A stretch of 62,669 nucleotides of DNA from NCBI GenBank assembly GCA_017302255.1, contig JAFLDV010000026.1, positions 1-62,669 on the forward strand, given 5' to 3'. The notes below the pieces were generated by a model. That model was not told the origin of the DNA, searched no databases, and saw only the letters and a program-made list of their open reading frames with translations. A program made the position numbers and the translations under genes. Below are positions 16,602 to 26,681 of the stretch, piece after piece (the first letter of the stretch is position 1; each line of letters begins with the position of its first letter). The stretch is from Gammaproteobacteria bacterium. Its GTDB lineage: Bacteria > Pseudomonadota > Gammaproteobacteria > Enterobacterales > Alteromonadaceae.

Positions 16602-17396
16602 TTAAGGCAAACTCAGTACTTGTTGCGTCAGATTTGGATATTTTTTCTGCAAAAACTGTTGCACAGATTCAACGGTGACAACCTGATACTCACCATTAAG
16701 TCGTTGTTTTAATGGATGATCAGTGAAAGTCACATTAGCACGAAACGCACTTGCCCCAATGCGAGACACCGGATCTACGCTAATGATGCCTGGTTGATAA
16801 TGCTCAGCTTCAAGCCAGTTTTGCAACTCAGCACGGTCAAGACTTTGCTGGTTATGCAATACATGAGCTATCAACTCAAGACCCCATTGGTTGGAGTTTT
16901 GGTAGTTATCCGAAAATGGGTACGCAAGCATGTTGTATTCAGGGAAATGAATTTTTAACGCGTTTTTATTGAGGATCGCAGTGTTTAAACCTTGCTGAAG
17001 TTCAGCAGGAGGCAGCATGACTAAAACCTCGAAAGCAAACACATCATCGAGGAAAAAATTACCCAGGCCTTCTTCGTACAATCCTGACCGGTCCGAGCCG
17101 CATTCGTTAAGTTCATGCAGTACTGTGTAATGACCGGGCTTATCCTGATAAACCAAACCAAGATGCGAATAACGAAGACCGTATTTTTTCAAGTCTTGGC
17201 CAACTCTGGCGATAATAGCCGTTTGCGCATTTTGGCTTATCAGGTACTGCCGAGTTTTTTCTGCGATCTCAAGTGCATTAGCAAGCTCTTGCGGATCAAG
17301 CTCGCTTTCGCCGCAAGATTGCCCCGCATCGCTAGCAGTGCTGCATAAGAGTAGAAAGCCGGCAGCGAGTGCCGACCATCTAATAGGACCCGGCAT
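16602..17396 (-). CDS. DUF2145 family exported protein
   Basis: A 264-residue protein with a signal peptide (SALAAGFLLLCSTASDAGQ). The mature part contains the DUF2145 blocks IIARVGQDLKKYGLRYSHLG, HELNECG, and LYEEGLGNFFLDDVFAFE. Its function is unknown; the conserved Cys, His and Arg residues suggest an enzyme-like fold but this is not established. The start codon overlaps the stop of the small exported protein upstream (TAATG), so they are translationally coupled and likely act together. Confidence 0.8.
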   Translation of the reverse strand: MPGPIRWSALAAGFLLLCSTASDAGQSCGESELDPQELANALEIAEKTRQYLISQNAQTAIIARVGQDLKKYGLRYSHLGLVYQDKPGHYTVLHELNECGSDRSGLYEEGLGNFFLDDVFAFEVLVMLPPAELQQGLNTAILNKNALKIHFPEYNMLAYPFSDNYQNSNQWGLELIAHVLHNQQSLDRAELQNWLEAEHYQPGIISVDPVSRIGASAFRANVTFTDHPLKQRLNGEYQVVTVESVQQFLQKKYPNLTQQVLSLP

Positions 17397-17830
17397 TAAT
17401 TACTGACCTTTTTGTGATCAATCAACGCTTGACCAACTTCGTTAGGAATAAAAGCGACAGCCTTACCGCTCAACACCAGGAAGTGACCCGTACTAATTGC
17501 TGTTAGTTCAATAGCTTGACCTGCAACAAAGCCGACCTTTTTAATGGCTTTGCCAGATAATTTAATAGTGGTACTTGCAGCTTTGCCGCTAGCTTTTACC
17601 ACGATGGTTACAGTTTCCGCGCCAGCTTCGACCGTTTCAATAACCAACTGACCAGAAGCCGCTACTGCTGAGACTGAGCCACTTAGTACAATTCCCACGC
17701 CTTCAGACATGACGGCTGAGGCATTTGATGCGTTACACGAACCACCGCAATCTAATGCCATGGCTGGTGCGCCGATGAATGACGCTGCGATAGTAACCGC
17801 TAATAGGGAAGTGCGAAGAGTGTTAGCCAT
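17396..17830 (-). CDS. Small exported protein paired with DUF2145 gene
   Basis: A 144-residue protein with a clear signal peptide cleaved after APAMA. Residues 28-35 hold a paired cysteine motif, LDCGGSCNAS. The rest is Val/Ser/Gly/Ala-rich, repeats VxxSGKA-like stretches (KASGKAAS, KLSGKAIKK, VLSGKAVAF) about 18-22 residues apart, and looks amphipathic beta. I recognise no family. Coupling to the DUF2145 gene by a one-base overlap suggests a shared envelope role. Confidence 0.65.
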   Translation of the reverse strand: MANTLRTSLLAVTIAASFIGAPAMALDCGGSCNASNASAVMSEGVGIVLSGSVSAVAASGQLVIETVEAGAETVTIVVKASGKAASTTIKLSGKAIKKVGFVAGQAIELTAISTGHFLVLSGKAVAFIPNEVGQALIDHKKVSN

Positions 17831-17916
17831 TTAAATTCATCCTTTTTAAAATCATCTGTTTATTAGTTACAGAGCCACAATAGGCAGCCGAAACTGAACC
17901 ATTCCTGAAGCCAATT

Positions 17917-19020
17917 TTAGTATTGTAGCACGCCAATCCCAGGCAATGGCTCGCTAGGTACCGCAGTCTGATGCTCACTAGGGAACAGGTCTGGGATGTC
18001 CTGTGTTAGCGAGTTAGCTGAACTAGGTGCTGAGAACCCAGGGAGTTCGAGCCGCAGCGGCAATCGCCAAGGCAATAATTCCAACGGTTGTACTTCGGTC
18101 TCAGCACTCAACAGTTGTACCGCAGTTTCTTGCGTGACCACTTGCTCAGGCTCTAATTTCTCCGGTTGTTTAGTGTCGGCAGTCACCACAGGTTTATTCA
18201 CTTTAGCAGGAGCCACTGTTGATTTGACCGGTGCTTTGGCCGGCGTTGGCTGTTGGTTTGATGCAAGGTGCGGCGCGCCTGGCAAGCCAAGCAATTGGGA
18301 CGCTGGTACTAATTGCACGCCTTCGCGTTGTAACCGTTGTAGATTTTTACGTAAGTATTGATAGGTTTCTGGATATGGATGACCAATAGCAATAGCACTG
18401 CCGTGCTGTTTTGCAATGGAAATCAATTGCTTAAACTGTTTATCAATGGCCTTGTAGGATTTGTCGTTATCTAAAAATACGTCGCGGCTTCTGCTCTTTA
18501 CATGGTGCAGCTTACTGTATTTTTCCACCTGACTATGACCGGTGGTTTTGCTATCGATAAAATACAAACCGCGTGCTGCCATGACTTGCATAGTCCAGTC
18601 CATAGGTTCGGCTAGCGATGTATATAAACTACCCATGTGGTTATTAACACCGACCGCTTGCGGGACTTGCGTTAGAGCCTGATTGAGCGCTTGTTCGACC
18701 TGCGGCCTTGACATTGATTGCCGTAACGCGCCTTTACCTAGCAAATGATTCAGAGCTACGGCTTCCATAGGCATGTGCAACATCACTTCTTTGCCGCGCT
18801 GTTTAGCAAGTTCAGCCATCTCAGCACCGTTTGGGGTGAATGGCATTACCGCGAACGTCAGCGCATACGGAAGTTTAATCAAATGAGGGTCGGCTTTTTG
18901 GTAACCGATATCGTCAATAATAATGGCAACTTTAACTGGCGCCGATTGTGCAAAAACCGGCATTAAAACCATTGAGAAACAACAAATAAGCAAACGCATC
19001 AACACAGAATTATTCTTCAC
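17917..19020 (-). CDS. yibQ: Divergent polysaccharide deacetylase, YibQ type
   Basis: An exported protein of 367 residues. After the signal peptide comes VAIIIDDIGYQKADPHLI, the opening of the divergent polysaccharide deacetylase family, then LHMPMEA, GVNNHMGSLYT and AIAIGHPYPETYQYL, which carry the metal-binding Asp and His residues. The catalytic domain ends near residue 245; a Pro/Ala/Thr-rich tail of about 120 residues follows and looks unstructured. It lies downstream of envC in the usual gpmI-envC-yibQ order, which ties it to peptidoglycan remodelling. The start is uncertain: GTG at 19020 or ATG at 18999. Confidence 0.88.
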   Translation of the reverse strand: MKNNSVLMRLLICCFSMVLMPVFAQSAPVKVAIIIDDIGYQKADPHLIKLPYALTFAVMPFTPNGAEMAELAKQRGKEVMLHMPMEAVALNHLLGKGALRQSMSRPQVEQALNQALTQVPQAVGVNNHMGSLYTSLAEPMDWTMQVMAARGLYFIDSKTTGHSQVEKYSKLHHVKSRSRDVFLDNDKSYKAIDKQFKQLISIAKQHGSAIAIGHPYPETYQYLRKNLQRLQREGVQLVPASQLLGLPGAPHLASNQQPTPAKAPVKSTVAPAKVNKPVVTADTKQPEKLEPEQVVTQETAVQLLSAETEVQPLELLPWRLPLRLELPGFSAPSSANSLTQDIPDLFPSEHQTAVPSEPLPGIGVLQY

Positions 19021-19199
19021 TACAAAGTTATGGGTTGCCCCAGAAATGGTGTATGCCCTTATTCTTGCAAGAGTCGGGGGCTACTCTGTCGCACATTCTT
19101 TAGCGTGCCTGCGTCGACAATCCCACAGTTTTAATAACTTAGGCCGATTGTCGGGCCTTGGTTCAACAAAGCGATTTTGCGAGGTATTCGCGTCAGCTG

Positions 19200-20330
19200 C
19201 TAAGGTGAACGTAACCAAGCCATTGGATCAACGGCACTACCTTTTTGCCGAATTTCAAAATAGAGACCAGGCCGGCCTAAACCACCACTTTGACCGACTA
19301 AAGCCACCGAATCCCCAGCTTTTACTTCATCGCCGGGAGCTTTCAACAGACTTTGGTTGTGGCCATATAAGCTCATCAAGCCATTGCCGTGATCGATCAC
19401 AATCACCCAGCCATATCCTTTTAGCCAATCCGCATAAATCACCTGCCCGGCGTTGACTGCTTTCACAAATTGACCTGCTTGCGCTTGAATAATGATGCCG
19501 CTCGCACTGGTTTCGCCGCCATGACTTGCCCCAAATTTCTGAACAATTTGGCCTTTTACTGGCCAAGGCAGTTGGCCTTGCTTTTTACCTTTATACTCTT
19601 GACGCCGCAGTGCCGCTTTTTCTTTCAATTTATCAATAGTGGCTTGTAGGCTTTTTTCATTACTTTTCAGATAAGCCAGCTGTTGTTTCTGCTCAGCTAA
19701 CAGGTCTTGTAAAGTTTTAACCGCTACTTTTTGTTCGGTTCGAGCATTAGCCAAGTCGTTCTTTTGCTGTTGCAGTTGATCAACACGCTGTTGTTGTTCG
19801 GCAACTGCACTTTGATGGGTGGCTGCAATATTTTCAAGTTCACTCACAGTTTGTTTTAATTCTGTAAGCTGCTTCATGCGGGCGTTGTTGAAGTATTGGT
19901 AGTAAGTCAGCAATCGTTCTAGCTGCAGCGCATTTTGCTGATTAAGGAGCATTTGTGTGTAATCGTGCCCACCCACTTGGTAGGCTGCTTTCACTTGTTC
20001 TGCAAGCAATACTTGTTGCGCTTGCCGCTGTACTTCGAGTTTCTGCTTTTGTTGATCAATACCGGTAAGTTGCTCTGCTAAGCGGCTCAGCGCCTTTTGC
20101 TGTTCGTTCACGGCTCGACTGGCATCCGCTAGCTTTTCGTCTGAAGCCTTAAGTTGCTCCTCGGCTTCAGCCAACTTTTGCAGATGCGCTTTACGCTGCT
20201 CTTCACTTTGCGCAATTTCTTCGCGAACGCCGGCGAGCTCCTTGCGAGCTTTCGCGGTGTCAGACTGCTGCGCTGCTAATGGCAAAGTCACCATTAGCAG
20301 GCAGAACATGCAAATCCGTTGCTTTAGCAT
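19200..20330 (-). CDS. envC: Murein hydrolase activator EnvC
   Basis: Periplasmic activator of septal amidases, controlled by FtsEX. A signal peptide (ICMFCLLMVTLPLAAQ) is followed by a long coiled coil (about residues 25-240) that in the family binds FtsX, then a C-terminal LytM domain (about 255-375). The LytM domain is degenerate as expected of an activator: SASGIIIQ replaces the usual H-x-x-x-D metal pair and YGHNQ lacks the second His of HxH. ATG 20330 lies two bases after the gpmI stop; an in-frame TTG at 20336 would overlap it. Confidence 0.93.
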   Translation of the reverse strand: MLKQRICMFCLLMVTLPLAAQQSDTAKARKELAGVREEIAQSEEQRKAHLQKLAEAEEQLKASDEKLADASRAVNEQQKALSRLAEQLTGIDQQKQKLEVQRQAQQVLLAEQVKAAYQVGGHDYTQMLLNQQNALQLERLLTYYQYFNNARMKQLTELKQTVSELENIAATHQSAVAEQQQRVDQLQQQKNDLANARTEQKVAVKTLQDLLAEQKQQLAYLKSNEKSLQATIDKLKEKAALRRQEYKGKKQGQLPWPVKGQIVQKFGASHGGETSASGIIIQAQAGQFVKAVNAGQVIYADWLKGYGWVIVIDHGNGLMSLYGHNQSLLKAPGDEVKAGDSVALVGQSGGLGRPGLYFEIRQKGSAVDPMAWLRSP

Positions 20331-20332
20331 AT

Positions 20333-21877
20333 TCAAGACAACTTAAACAAAGGTTTACCGGTCATTTCTGGCGGGATAGGCATGTTAGCCAAAGTTAATA
20401 AGGTTGGAGCAATATCACTCAATATGCCGCCATCAACTGCTTGAGCTTGACGACCCACATAAATTAACGGCACCGGATCTGACGTGTGCGCGGTGTGGGC
20501 TTGACCAGACTCGTGGTCAACCATTTGTTCTGCATTGCCATGGTCGGCGGTAATTAAACACTCACCACCAACGGCAGCAAGGGCTTCAACAACCCGGCCG
20601 ATACAATGATCGACAGCTTCAACTGCTTTAATTGCGGCAGATAAAATGCCTGTATGTCCGACCATATCACCATTAGGGTAATTACAAATGATCATATCGA
20701 ATTTATTGCTATGAATGGCTTCGACTAACTTGTCGGTTAACAGGGTTGAGTTCATTTCTGGCTGTAAATCGTAAGTCGCGACATTTGGTGATGGCACCAG
20801 AATACGTTCTTCACCAGCAAATAACTCTTCACGACCGCCGCTGAAAAAGAAGGTCACGTGGGCGTATTTTTCTGTTTCGGAAATACGCAGTTGTGTTTTA
20901 TGGTGTTTTGCCAGCCATTCACCAAGCACATTATTTAGGCTGGTTGGTGGATAAGCCACAGGCGCTTTAATGTCGGCAGCATATTCAGTGAGCATCACAA
21001 ACTGGCTAAGTGCCACTTGGCGCTGCCGAGCAAATCCCGAAAACTCTGGGTTGGTAAAGGTATGCGTGAATTGCCGTGCGCGGTCAGCACGGAAGTTCAT
21101 GAAAATCAACGCATCGCCATCTTCTAAGCGAATCGCATGACCTGCTTGGTTAACGATAGCTGAGGCTTTAACAAATTCATCGTTTTCATCGCGCTGGTAG
21201 GCGGCATGTAAGGCACTGATGGCATCTGCATATTGATACTGAGCTTGGCCATCGACAATCAGGTTGTAAGCTTGTTCGACCCGGTCCCAACGTTTGTCAC
21301 GATCCATTGCATAATAACGGCCGATAACTGAGGCGATTTGTCCTTTACCAAGTTCGGCGAATTTAGCAGAAATTAGTTTAAGCGATGCTTCGGCGCTGCG
21401 TGGTGGAGTGTCGCGACCATCTAAAAAGGCGTGCAGGTAAATTTGTTCAGCGCCTTGTTGTGCCGCAAGCTCAATCATTGCGACTAAATGCTCTTCATGA
21501 CTATGCACACCACCTGGCGATAACAAACCCATAATATGCACAGCTTTTTTCGCTGAAACTGCCGCTTGAACCGCTTGGGTTAACACTGGATTCTGAAAGA
21601 AATCGCCATCTTTGATAGCTTTGGTGATCCGGGTAAAGTCTTGATAAACCACACGGCCTGAACCCAAATTAACGTGACCGACTTCTGAGTTGCCCATTTG
21701 ACCATCTGGCAGACCAACATCCATTCCTGAACCTGAAATCAGACTGTGCGGATATTCGCGCCACAGGCGATCCATCACTGGGGTGTTAGCTTGAGCAATT
21801 GCATTGTCTGTAGGGTCTTCGCGATAGCCCCAACCATCCAAAATAAGAAGAACTAGTGGTTTGACCGACTGTGCCAT
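20333..21877 (-). CDS. gpmI: 2,3-bisphosphoglycerate-independent phosphoglycerate mutase
   Basis: Interconverts 3- and 2-phosphoglycerate in glycolysis using two Mn ions. The 514-residue length equals that of the Escherichia enzyme. Seen motifs: [12 protein letters not shown] with the first metal Asp, the phospho-acceptor Ser in [38 protein letters not shown], and the C-terminal metal sites [12 protein letters not shown] and [10 protein letters not shown]. The frame is open 39 codons further upstream, but ATG 21877 starts at the family N-terminus and has GGAG five bases before it. Confidence 0.97.
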   Translation of the reverse strand: MAQSVKPLVLLILDGWGYREDPTDNAIAQANTPVMDRLWREYPHSLISGSGMDVGLPDGQMGNSEVGHVNLGSGRVVYQDFTRITKAIKDGDFFQNPVLTQAVQAAVSAKKAVHIMGLLSPGGVHSHEEHLVAMIELAAQQGAEQIYLHAFLDGRDTPPRSAEASLKLISAKFAELGKGQIASVIGRYYAMDRDKRWDRVEQAYNLIVDGQAQYQYADAISALHAAYQRDENDEFVKASAIVNQAGHAIRLEDGDALIFMNFRADRARQFTHTFTNPEFSGFARQRQVALSQFVMLTEYAADIKAPVAYPPTSLNNVLGEWLAKHHKTQLRISETEKYAHVTFFFSGGREELFAGEERILVPSPNVATYDLQPEMNSTLLTDKLVEAIHSNKFDMIICNYPNGDMVGHTGILSAAIKAVEAVDHCIGRVVEALAAVGGECLITADHGNAEQMVDHESGQAHTAHTSDPVPLIYVGRQAQAVDGGILSDIAPTLLTLANMPIPPEMTGKPLFKLS

Positions 21878-22088
21878 GACTACTCCGCTGCTTGTTGCTT
21901 GATCATCATTTTTTATTCGCTTCATCTTACCGAAATTTAGCCATGACTCCAATCTTTGCTGTTCATAAACTGCGCAAGCAGATGATAAAAGCATAGATTG
22001 CAGCGGGCTAGAGGTCAGAGCAGGGCTGTTTTTAGCATAGAAAGTAGTTATACTCGGCCTTCAACTGGTTTTAAGGCTAGACAATTTT

Positions 22089-22514
22089 ATGCAGCAATAT
22101 ATCGAATTCGCCGGTAATCACCCGGTACTCAGCCTGATTTGGGCGGCGTTATTTTTCGCACTCGTGTTCAGCTGGATCCAATCTTTATTATCAAAAATTC
22201 AATTTGTGTCTCCGACCGAACTTACCTTAAAAGTAAATCGTGAAGATGCAGTGGTCTTAGATATTCGCGGTGCTGATGATTTTAAAAAGGGTCATATCGC
22301 TGGTGCTCGCAGCTTGCCGTTGGCACAGTTGCCAACGCAAATTGAAAGCCTTGAAAAATCAAAAGACGCACCCATTATTGTTGTATGTTTTGCCGGTATG
22401 TCAGCACAAGGCGCAGCAAAGCAGTTATTAGCTGCTGGCTTCACCAAAGTGTTCGTCTTAACAGGTGGCATGCAAAAATGGGTTGGCGACAGTTTGCCAG
22501 TCGTAAAAAAGTAA
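22089..22514 (+). CDS. yibN: Membrane-anchored rhodanese-like protein
   Basis: A 141-residue protein with an N-terminal membrane helix (LSLIWAALFFALVFSWI) and one rhodanese domain (about residues 40-138). The active-site loop reads VVCFAGMSAQGAAKQL, with the catalytic Cys present, and the domain ends with GGMQKWVGDSLPV as usual. It heads yibN-grxC-secB-gpsA and is divergent from gpmI, as in Escherichia. The substrate is unknown; a sulfur transfer or redox role fits the neighbouring glutaredoxin. Confidence 0.9.
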   Translation: MQQYIEFAGNHPVLSLIWAALFFALVFSWIQSLLSKIQFVSPTELTLKVNREDAVVLDIRGADDFKKGHIAGARSLPLAQLPTQIESLEKSKDAPIIVVCFAGMSAQGAAKQLLAAGFTKVFVLTGGMQKWVGDSLPVVKK

Positions 22515-22527
22515 GCGGAGTTCTGCG

Positions 22528-22791
22528 ATGAGCACAAACACAGTCACTATTTACACTAAAGTTTATTGTCCGTATTGTGTTCGCGCTAAAGCGTTGCTTA
22601 GTCAGAAAGGCGTCGAATTTCTCGAACACAAAATCGATGAACAGCCTGAACTGCGACCACAAATGATCGAACTTGCGGGTGGGCGTACCACAGTGCCGCA
22701 AATTTTTATAAATGGACAGCATGTTGGTGGCTGTGACGACCTTTACGCACTTGAAGCGAAAGGTCAGTTAGACCAGCTACTACAACGATAA
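22528..22791 (+). CDS. grxC: Glutaredoxin 3
   Basis: A dithiol glutaredoxin of 87 residues that reduces disulfides with glutathione. The active site CPYC is at residues 14-17 and the cis-Pro loop [18 protein letters not shown] is intact. It starts 13 bases after yibN and precedes secB in one operon. Confidence 0.96.
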   Translation: MSTNTVTIYTKVYCPYCVRAKALLSQKGVEFLEHKIDEQPELRPQMIELAGGRTTVPQIFINGQHVGGCDDLYALEAKGQLDQLLQR

Positions 22792-22816
22792 CAATAATTC
22801 TGGGTTAGGATTTAAC

Positions 22817-23296
22817 ATGACCGACGCAATCAATAACGTAAACGCTGAAGAGCAAGCTCAATTCGCTATCCAACGTATTTATATGAAAGATGTTTCTTTC
22901 GAAACTCCAAATTCTCCAGGCATTTTCCGTAAAGAGTGGCAGCCAGAAATCAAATTAGATTTGGACACTCGTAGCGATCGCTTAGACGACAACATGTTCG
23001 AAATCGTGTTGTCACTGACAGTTCACGCAACAATTGGCGAAGAAACAGCTTTCCTGTGTGAAGTTCAACAAGCTGGTATTTTCTCAGTACCAACTTTACC
23101 AGAAGCACAAATGGCGCACATGCTGGCTTCATTCTGCCCGAACATTTTGTTCCCATACGCTCGTGAAGCAGTATCAAACTTAGTGAACCGTGGCACCTTC
23201 CCACAACTGAATTTAGCGCCAGTGAATTTTGACGCTTTATTCGCGCAATATATGCAACAACGCCAAGCTGAAGCGCAAGCTCAGCTAGCGAACTAA
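22817..23296 (+). CDS. secB: Protein-export chaperone SecB
   Basis: Cytosolic tetrameric chaperone that keeps preproteins unfolded and passes them to SecA. The 159-residue protein has the family core [14 protein letters not shown], the acidic stretch and the [31 protein letters not shown] block. Codon use is visibly more biased than in the neighbours, consistent with high expression. It lies between grxC and gpsA. Confidence 0.97.
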   Translation: MTDAINNVNAEEQAQFAIQRIYMKDVSFETPNSPGIFRKEWQPEIKLDLDTRSDRLDDNMFEIVLSLTVHATIGEETAFLCEVQQAGIFSVPTLPEAQMAHMLASFCPNILFPYAREAVSNLVNRGTFPQLNLAPVNFDALFAQYMQQRQAEAQAQLAN

Positions 23297-23301
23297 CGAT
23301 C

Positions 23302-24306
23302 ATGACGATGACTGCGGCTATCACCGTGCTTGGCGCGGGCTCTTATGGCACTGCACTGGCGATTTGTTTGGCTCGAAATGGCCATCAGACGCTGTTGTGG
23401 GGTCGTAATCGCGAAGATATGGCGTTGATGGCAAGCTCGCGCATTAATCAGCGATATTTACCGGATGTGGTACTTCCTGCACCGCTATCGCTGACAGATG
23501 ATCTAGTGGCTGCAGTCCAAGCTAGTCAAAATGTGTTAGTCGTAGTCCCTAGTCATGCGTTTGCCGACACCTTGCGGCAAATTAAGCCTTATTTGTTGCC
23601 ACATGCTCGTGTAGCTTGGGCAACTAAAGGCTTAGAGCCGGACACTGGCCGGCTGCTGCAAGATGTCGCTCGTGACATCTTAGGCGATGATGTATCGCTG
23701 GCCGTATTATCTGGGCCAACCTTTGCGAAAGAATTAGCCAAAGGATTGCCAACGGCGATCTCTTTATCGTCGACCGATCCTGAATTTATCAAAGTGCTTT
23801 CTGATCTGCTGCACTGTGGTAAAACTTTCCGCGTCTATACCAATCCTGATTTCATTGGGGTGCAATTGGGCGGAGCAGTAAAAAACGTAATCGCCATTGG
23901 CGCTGGCATGGCTGATGGCATCGGTTTTGGTGCTAATGCTCGGACCGCCCTAATTACCCGTGGTTTAACCGAAATGTGCCGTTTAGGTTGTGCGCTTGGC
24001 GCTAAGACTGAGACCTTCATGGGCATGGCAGGTCTTGGCGATTTGGTACTGACCTGTACGGACAATCAATCCCGCAATCGCCGTTTTGGCTTATTACTGG
24101 GTGAAGGTAAAGGGGTTGAGGAAGCGATGGCTGCTATTGGCCAAGTCGTGGAAGGCTACCGTAATGCCAAAGAAGTGTATAACCTCGCGACTCGAGTTGG
24201 TGTGGAAATGCCAATAACTGAGCAGATTTACCAAGTACTCTATATGGGGAAAGACGCCAGAGCTGCAGCTGTTGACCTGTTAAGTCGCGAACGCCGCGAC
24301 GAGTAA
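23302..24306 (+). CDS. gpsA: Glycerol-3-phosphate dehydrogenase (NAD(P)+)
   Basis: Makes sn-glycerol 3-phosphate for phospholipid synthesis. The 334-residue protein has the Rossmann loop [12 protein letters not shown], the catalytic Lys region in [31 protein letters not shown] and the C-terminal EQIYQVLY. It begins five bases after secB. Its stop abuts the stop of the convergent gene with no spacer (TAATTA), so no separate terminator fits between them. Confidence 0.96.
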   Translation: MTMTAAITVLGAGSYGTALAICLARNGHQTLLWGRNREDMALMASSRINQRYLPDVVLPAPLSLTDDLVAAVQASQNVLVVVPSHAFADTLRQIKPYLLPHARVAWATKGLEPDTGRLLQDVARDILGDDVSLAVLSGPTFAKELAKGLPTAISLSSTDPEFIKVLSDLLHCGKTFRVYTNPDFIGVQLGGAVKNVIAIGAGMADGIGFGANARTALITRGLTEMCRLGCALGAKTETFMGMAGLGDLVLTCTDNQSRNRRFGLLLGEGKGVEEAMAAIGQVVEGYRNAKEVYNLATRVGVEMPITEQIYQVLYMGKDARAAAVDLLSRERRDE

Positions 24307-26037
24307 TTAGCGCTCTGCGACCAGCAAGTTTTCTGTCTTTAATAAATCCAAGAGTTGGTTGGCCGGTACTCTTAGCCCTTGTACCGGTCCAGAGCCATTT
24401 TTCACTCCCATCACATGTAGTAAATACGCCTGCATTTCTGTTGTTAGTGCAGTTGCTGTGATTTCAATATGTTGATTGGCGAAGATCCGAATTATGCTTG
24501 CGCATAAATTGCGTTTTTGATCATATTGTTCAATCTCTGCCACTAAATTGGCTGCTAGCGATACTTCATGTCATAACGGCAATTGAAAGACCGTCATAGA
24601 ACAAAGCCCATCACCAACATCGGTCAGTATTAGCTTGAAGCCGAGCTTGCGCAACAATTCACATTTTTGCAGAAATTCAGTAGGTTGTTGTAACCAGCCG
24701 GATTCGTCAAAGCCCAACACCAGCTGTTGTGGCAGTGCCGGATAGTCGTTACATAAGCTGCTGATAAACTCCAGTAAACTTTGTTGCAGTAGATGCTCGG
24801 CACTAATTTTCAAATGACAGCTTGGGATATGGGCGGAGGATTGCCACATCTGCAACAACTCAGCGAGATGAGTCAAGGTCCAGCGCTCTAATGCAATATG
24901 CTGTGCAGCATGCTCCAAGGTGCTGGCATATTGCTGGTAACTGAGCACGCCGTGCGGCGAGCGCCAGCGCGGTTCGACTCTTAGAGCTTGTAAATGTTGA
25001 TCTTGTAACTGGAATACCGGCTCAAACCACAGTTCGAATTGATATTGGGCGATAGCTTCGTGCAACTGTTGCTGGGATTGCAACAACCAAGGCTGCTCGT
25101 CTTGTGGGTGAAACAAGCCGATTTGGATAAGTCGTGCGGACTTGCGTGCTCGCCATAACGCTTGGCCGGCTGCGTGCAGCAGGGCATCGGCATTTTCGGC
25201 GGAATCAGGGTAAATAACTCCGCCAACACAGGCTTCAAGCAAAATGTTGCAGTCGTCGTTGCTATGAAATTGCCGACATTGCAGTTGCAATTGTTCTGCT
25301 AACTGATAGCACTCGAACCATGCGGCGCGCCCCGAGTTTTTTAACGGTGAAATGATCAGTAATTGGTCCGGTTGTGGCTGCAGCAATAAGCAGTTGGTCG
25401 GCAGTACTTTCTCTAGTTGCTGTGAGCTTTGCCGCAACAACAGCGCTAAGGTGTCATCGCCAAAACTTTGCGCTAACCTCGATTTTTCAGGCCAATCAAT
25501 AAGTAATAAGGCAACTTGATATTGCATGCCATGTGCTTGGCGCAATGATTGTTCAATTTGATAAAAAGTCAGTGATCGATTGGGTAATCCAGTTGCTGGA
25601 TTGAGCAATAGTTGCTGCTGCCATTGTTTCTGCAGAGTCAAAACCGGGCGTCGATCATGGGCTTGCAATAAATAGTTGCCACGACCGAGATGGAGCACGT
25701 CGAGCTGATACAACTGCCGGCTGCCGCTATGGTCATGCAACCAGGCATCAACTTGGTGAAAACCTTGAACTGCATCAGCGAGGATTTGCGGGCAAATATC
25801 AAGATTTGAAGTCGCAGTTTCAAAGAGTGGTAGTTGAGAGGGGGCGGCACATAAACTAGCGCTATGATTTTGTTCGATGATTTCGCCTTCAGCGGTCAAC
25901 AACCAGCAAGGCAATGGCGAAGTAGCATACATCCGTTTAAATTCGGCACGAGGGATCCCAAAGAAGCGTTGGTAGCCGAAAAACGCCAATATAGAGAGCA
26001 ACACCAGAATTAAGCCAGCAAGCAGCCACCAATCCAT
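24307..26037 (-). pseudogene. Membrane PAS-GGDEF-EAL gene broken by an in-frame TGA
   Basis: The frame runs for 577 codons with one internal stop, TGA at 24571-24573. Before it come an N-terminal membrane helix (LLAGLILVLLSILAFFGYQ), a PAS-like segment (CWLLTAEGEIIEQN), a GGDEF domain (LNPATGLPNRSLTFYQIEQSL at about 145) and most of an EAL domain. After the stop the same frame continues with HEVSLAANLVAEIEQYDQ and IEITATALTTEMQAYLLHVMG, which align with the last third of an EAL domain (normally AEGVET-x-x-Q-x-x-x-L-x-x-x-G). So this is one gene with a nonsense codon, not two. Both enzymatic motifs are already degenerate: Q-P-D-Q-L at GGDEF, and V-E-P for EAL, so a non-catalytic receptor role is likely even when intact. 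Confidence 0.82.
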
Positions 26038-26203
26038 CCTGCAAAATCCTTCTGCAATTTAAGTGTTAAGACTATAGCCAAATCTAAACCAAATACCAAA
26101 GTTCCGAACAAAATCCGATAGTGCTGACACTCGTGTTATATCGCCCATCGTTGCGGGCTAGGGTATACTGACACCATCTCGTCGCATTCTTAGATAGTAG
26201 GTT

Positions 26204-26668
26204 ATGTTTCATATCGCTTTGTTTGAACCTAAAATTGCACCAAATTGTGGCAATATCATTCGTTTAGCCGCGAACACCGGCTGTCATTTGCATTTAATTG
26301 AGCCCTTAGGTTTTGATTTTGAAGAGAAAAAACTTCGAAGAGCAGGTCTTGATTATCATGATTTGGCAAATGTGACTCGCCATGCAAATTATGCAGCAAT
26401 GATTGAGAGTTTAGCGCCAAGCCGAGTCATAGCGCTGACCACCAAAGGCAGTCGTCCGCATAGCGAAGTGCAATTTGCCAAGGGCGATTTGTTGTTATTT
26501 GGCTCAGAAACCAGTGGGTTGCCTGATGAGATCCGCAATGCAATTCCGGCAGAACTGCGCATTCGCATCCCAATGATGCCAGACGCACGAAGCTTAAATT
26601 TATCCAATTCGGTAGCCATTGTTTGTTATGAAGCGTGGCGGCAGCTTGGTTTTAATGGCGCGAGTTAA
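26204..26668 (+). CDS. trmL: tRNA (cytidine/uridine34-2'-O)-methyltransferase
   Basis: A SPOUT methyltransferase of 154 residues that modifies the wobble base of certain leucine tRNAs. The knot motifs are visible: [26 protein letters not shown] and [21 protein letters not shown]. Length and motifs match the TrmL (YibK) family, and YibK belongs with the yib genes that precede it here. It starts 166 bases from the broken gene's start and is followed closely by fieF. Confidence 0.95.
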   Translation: MFHIALFEPKIAPNCGNIIRLAANTGCHLHLIEPLGFDFEEKKLRRAGLDYHDLANVTRHANYAAMIESLAPSRVIALTTKGSRPHSEVQFAKGDLLLFGSETSGLPDEIRNAIPAELRIRIPMMPDARSLNLSNSVAIVCYEAWRQLGFNGAS

Positions 26669-26681
26669 TTAAGGGACGATA

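Noticed and set aside
18923-19456. 177-codon plus-strand frame across the yibQ-envC gap
   Set aside because: It overlaps the well-supported yibQ and envC genes and its product has no recognisable features.
24307-24543. Separate 78-residue gene downstream of gpsA
   Set aside because: It is in frame with the gene upstream across a single TGA and encodes the end of its EAL domain.
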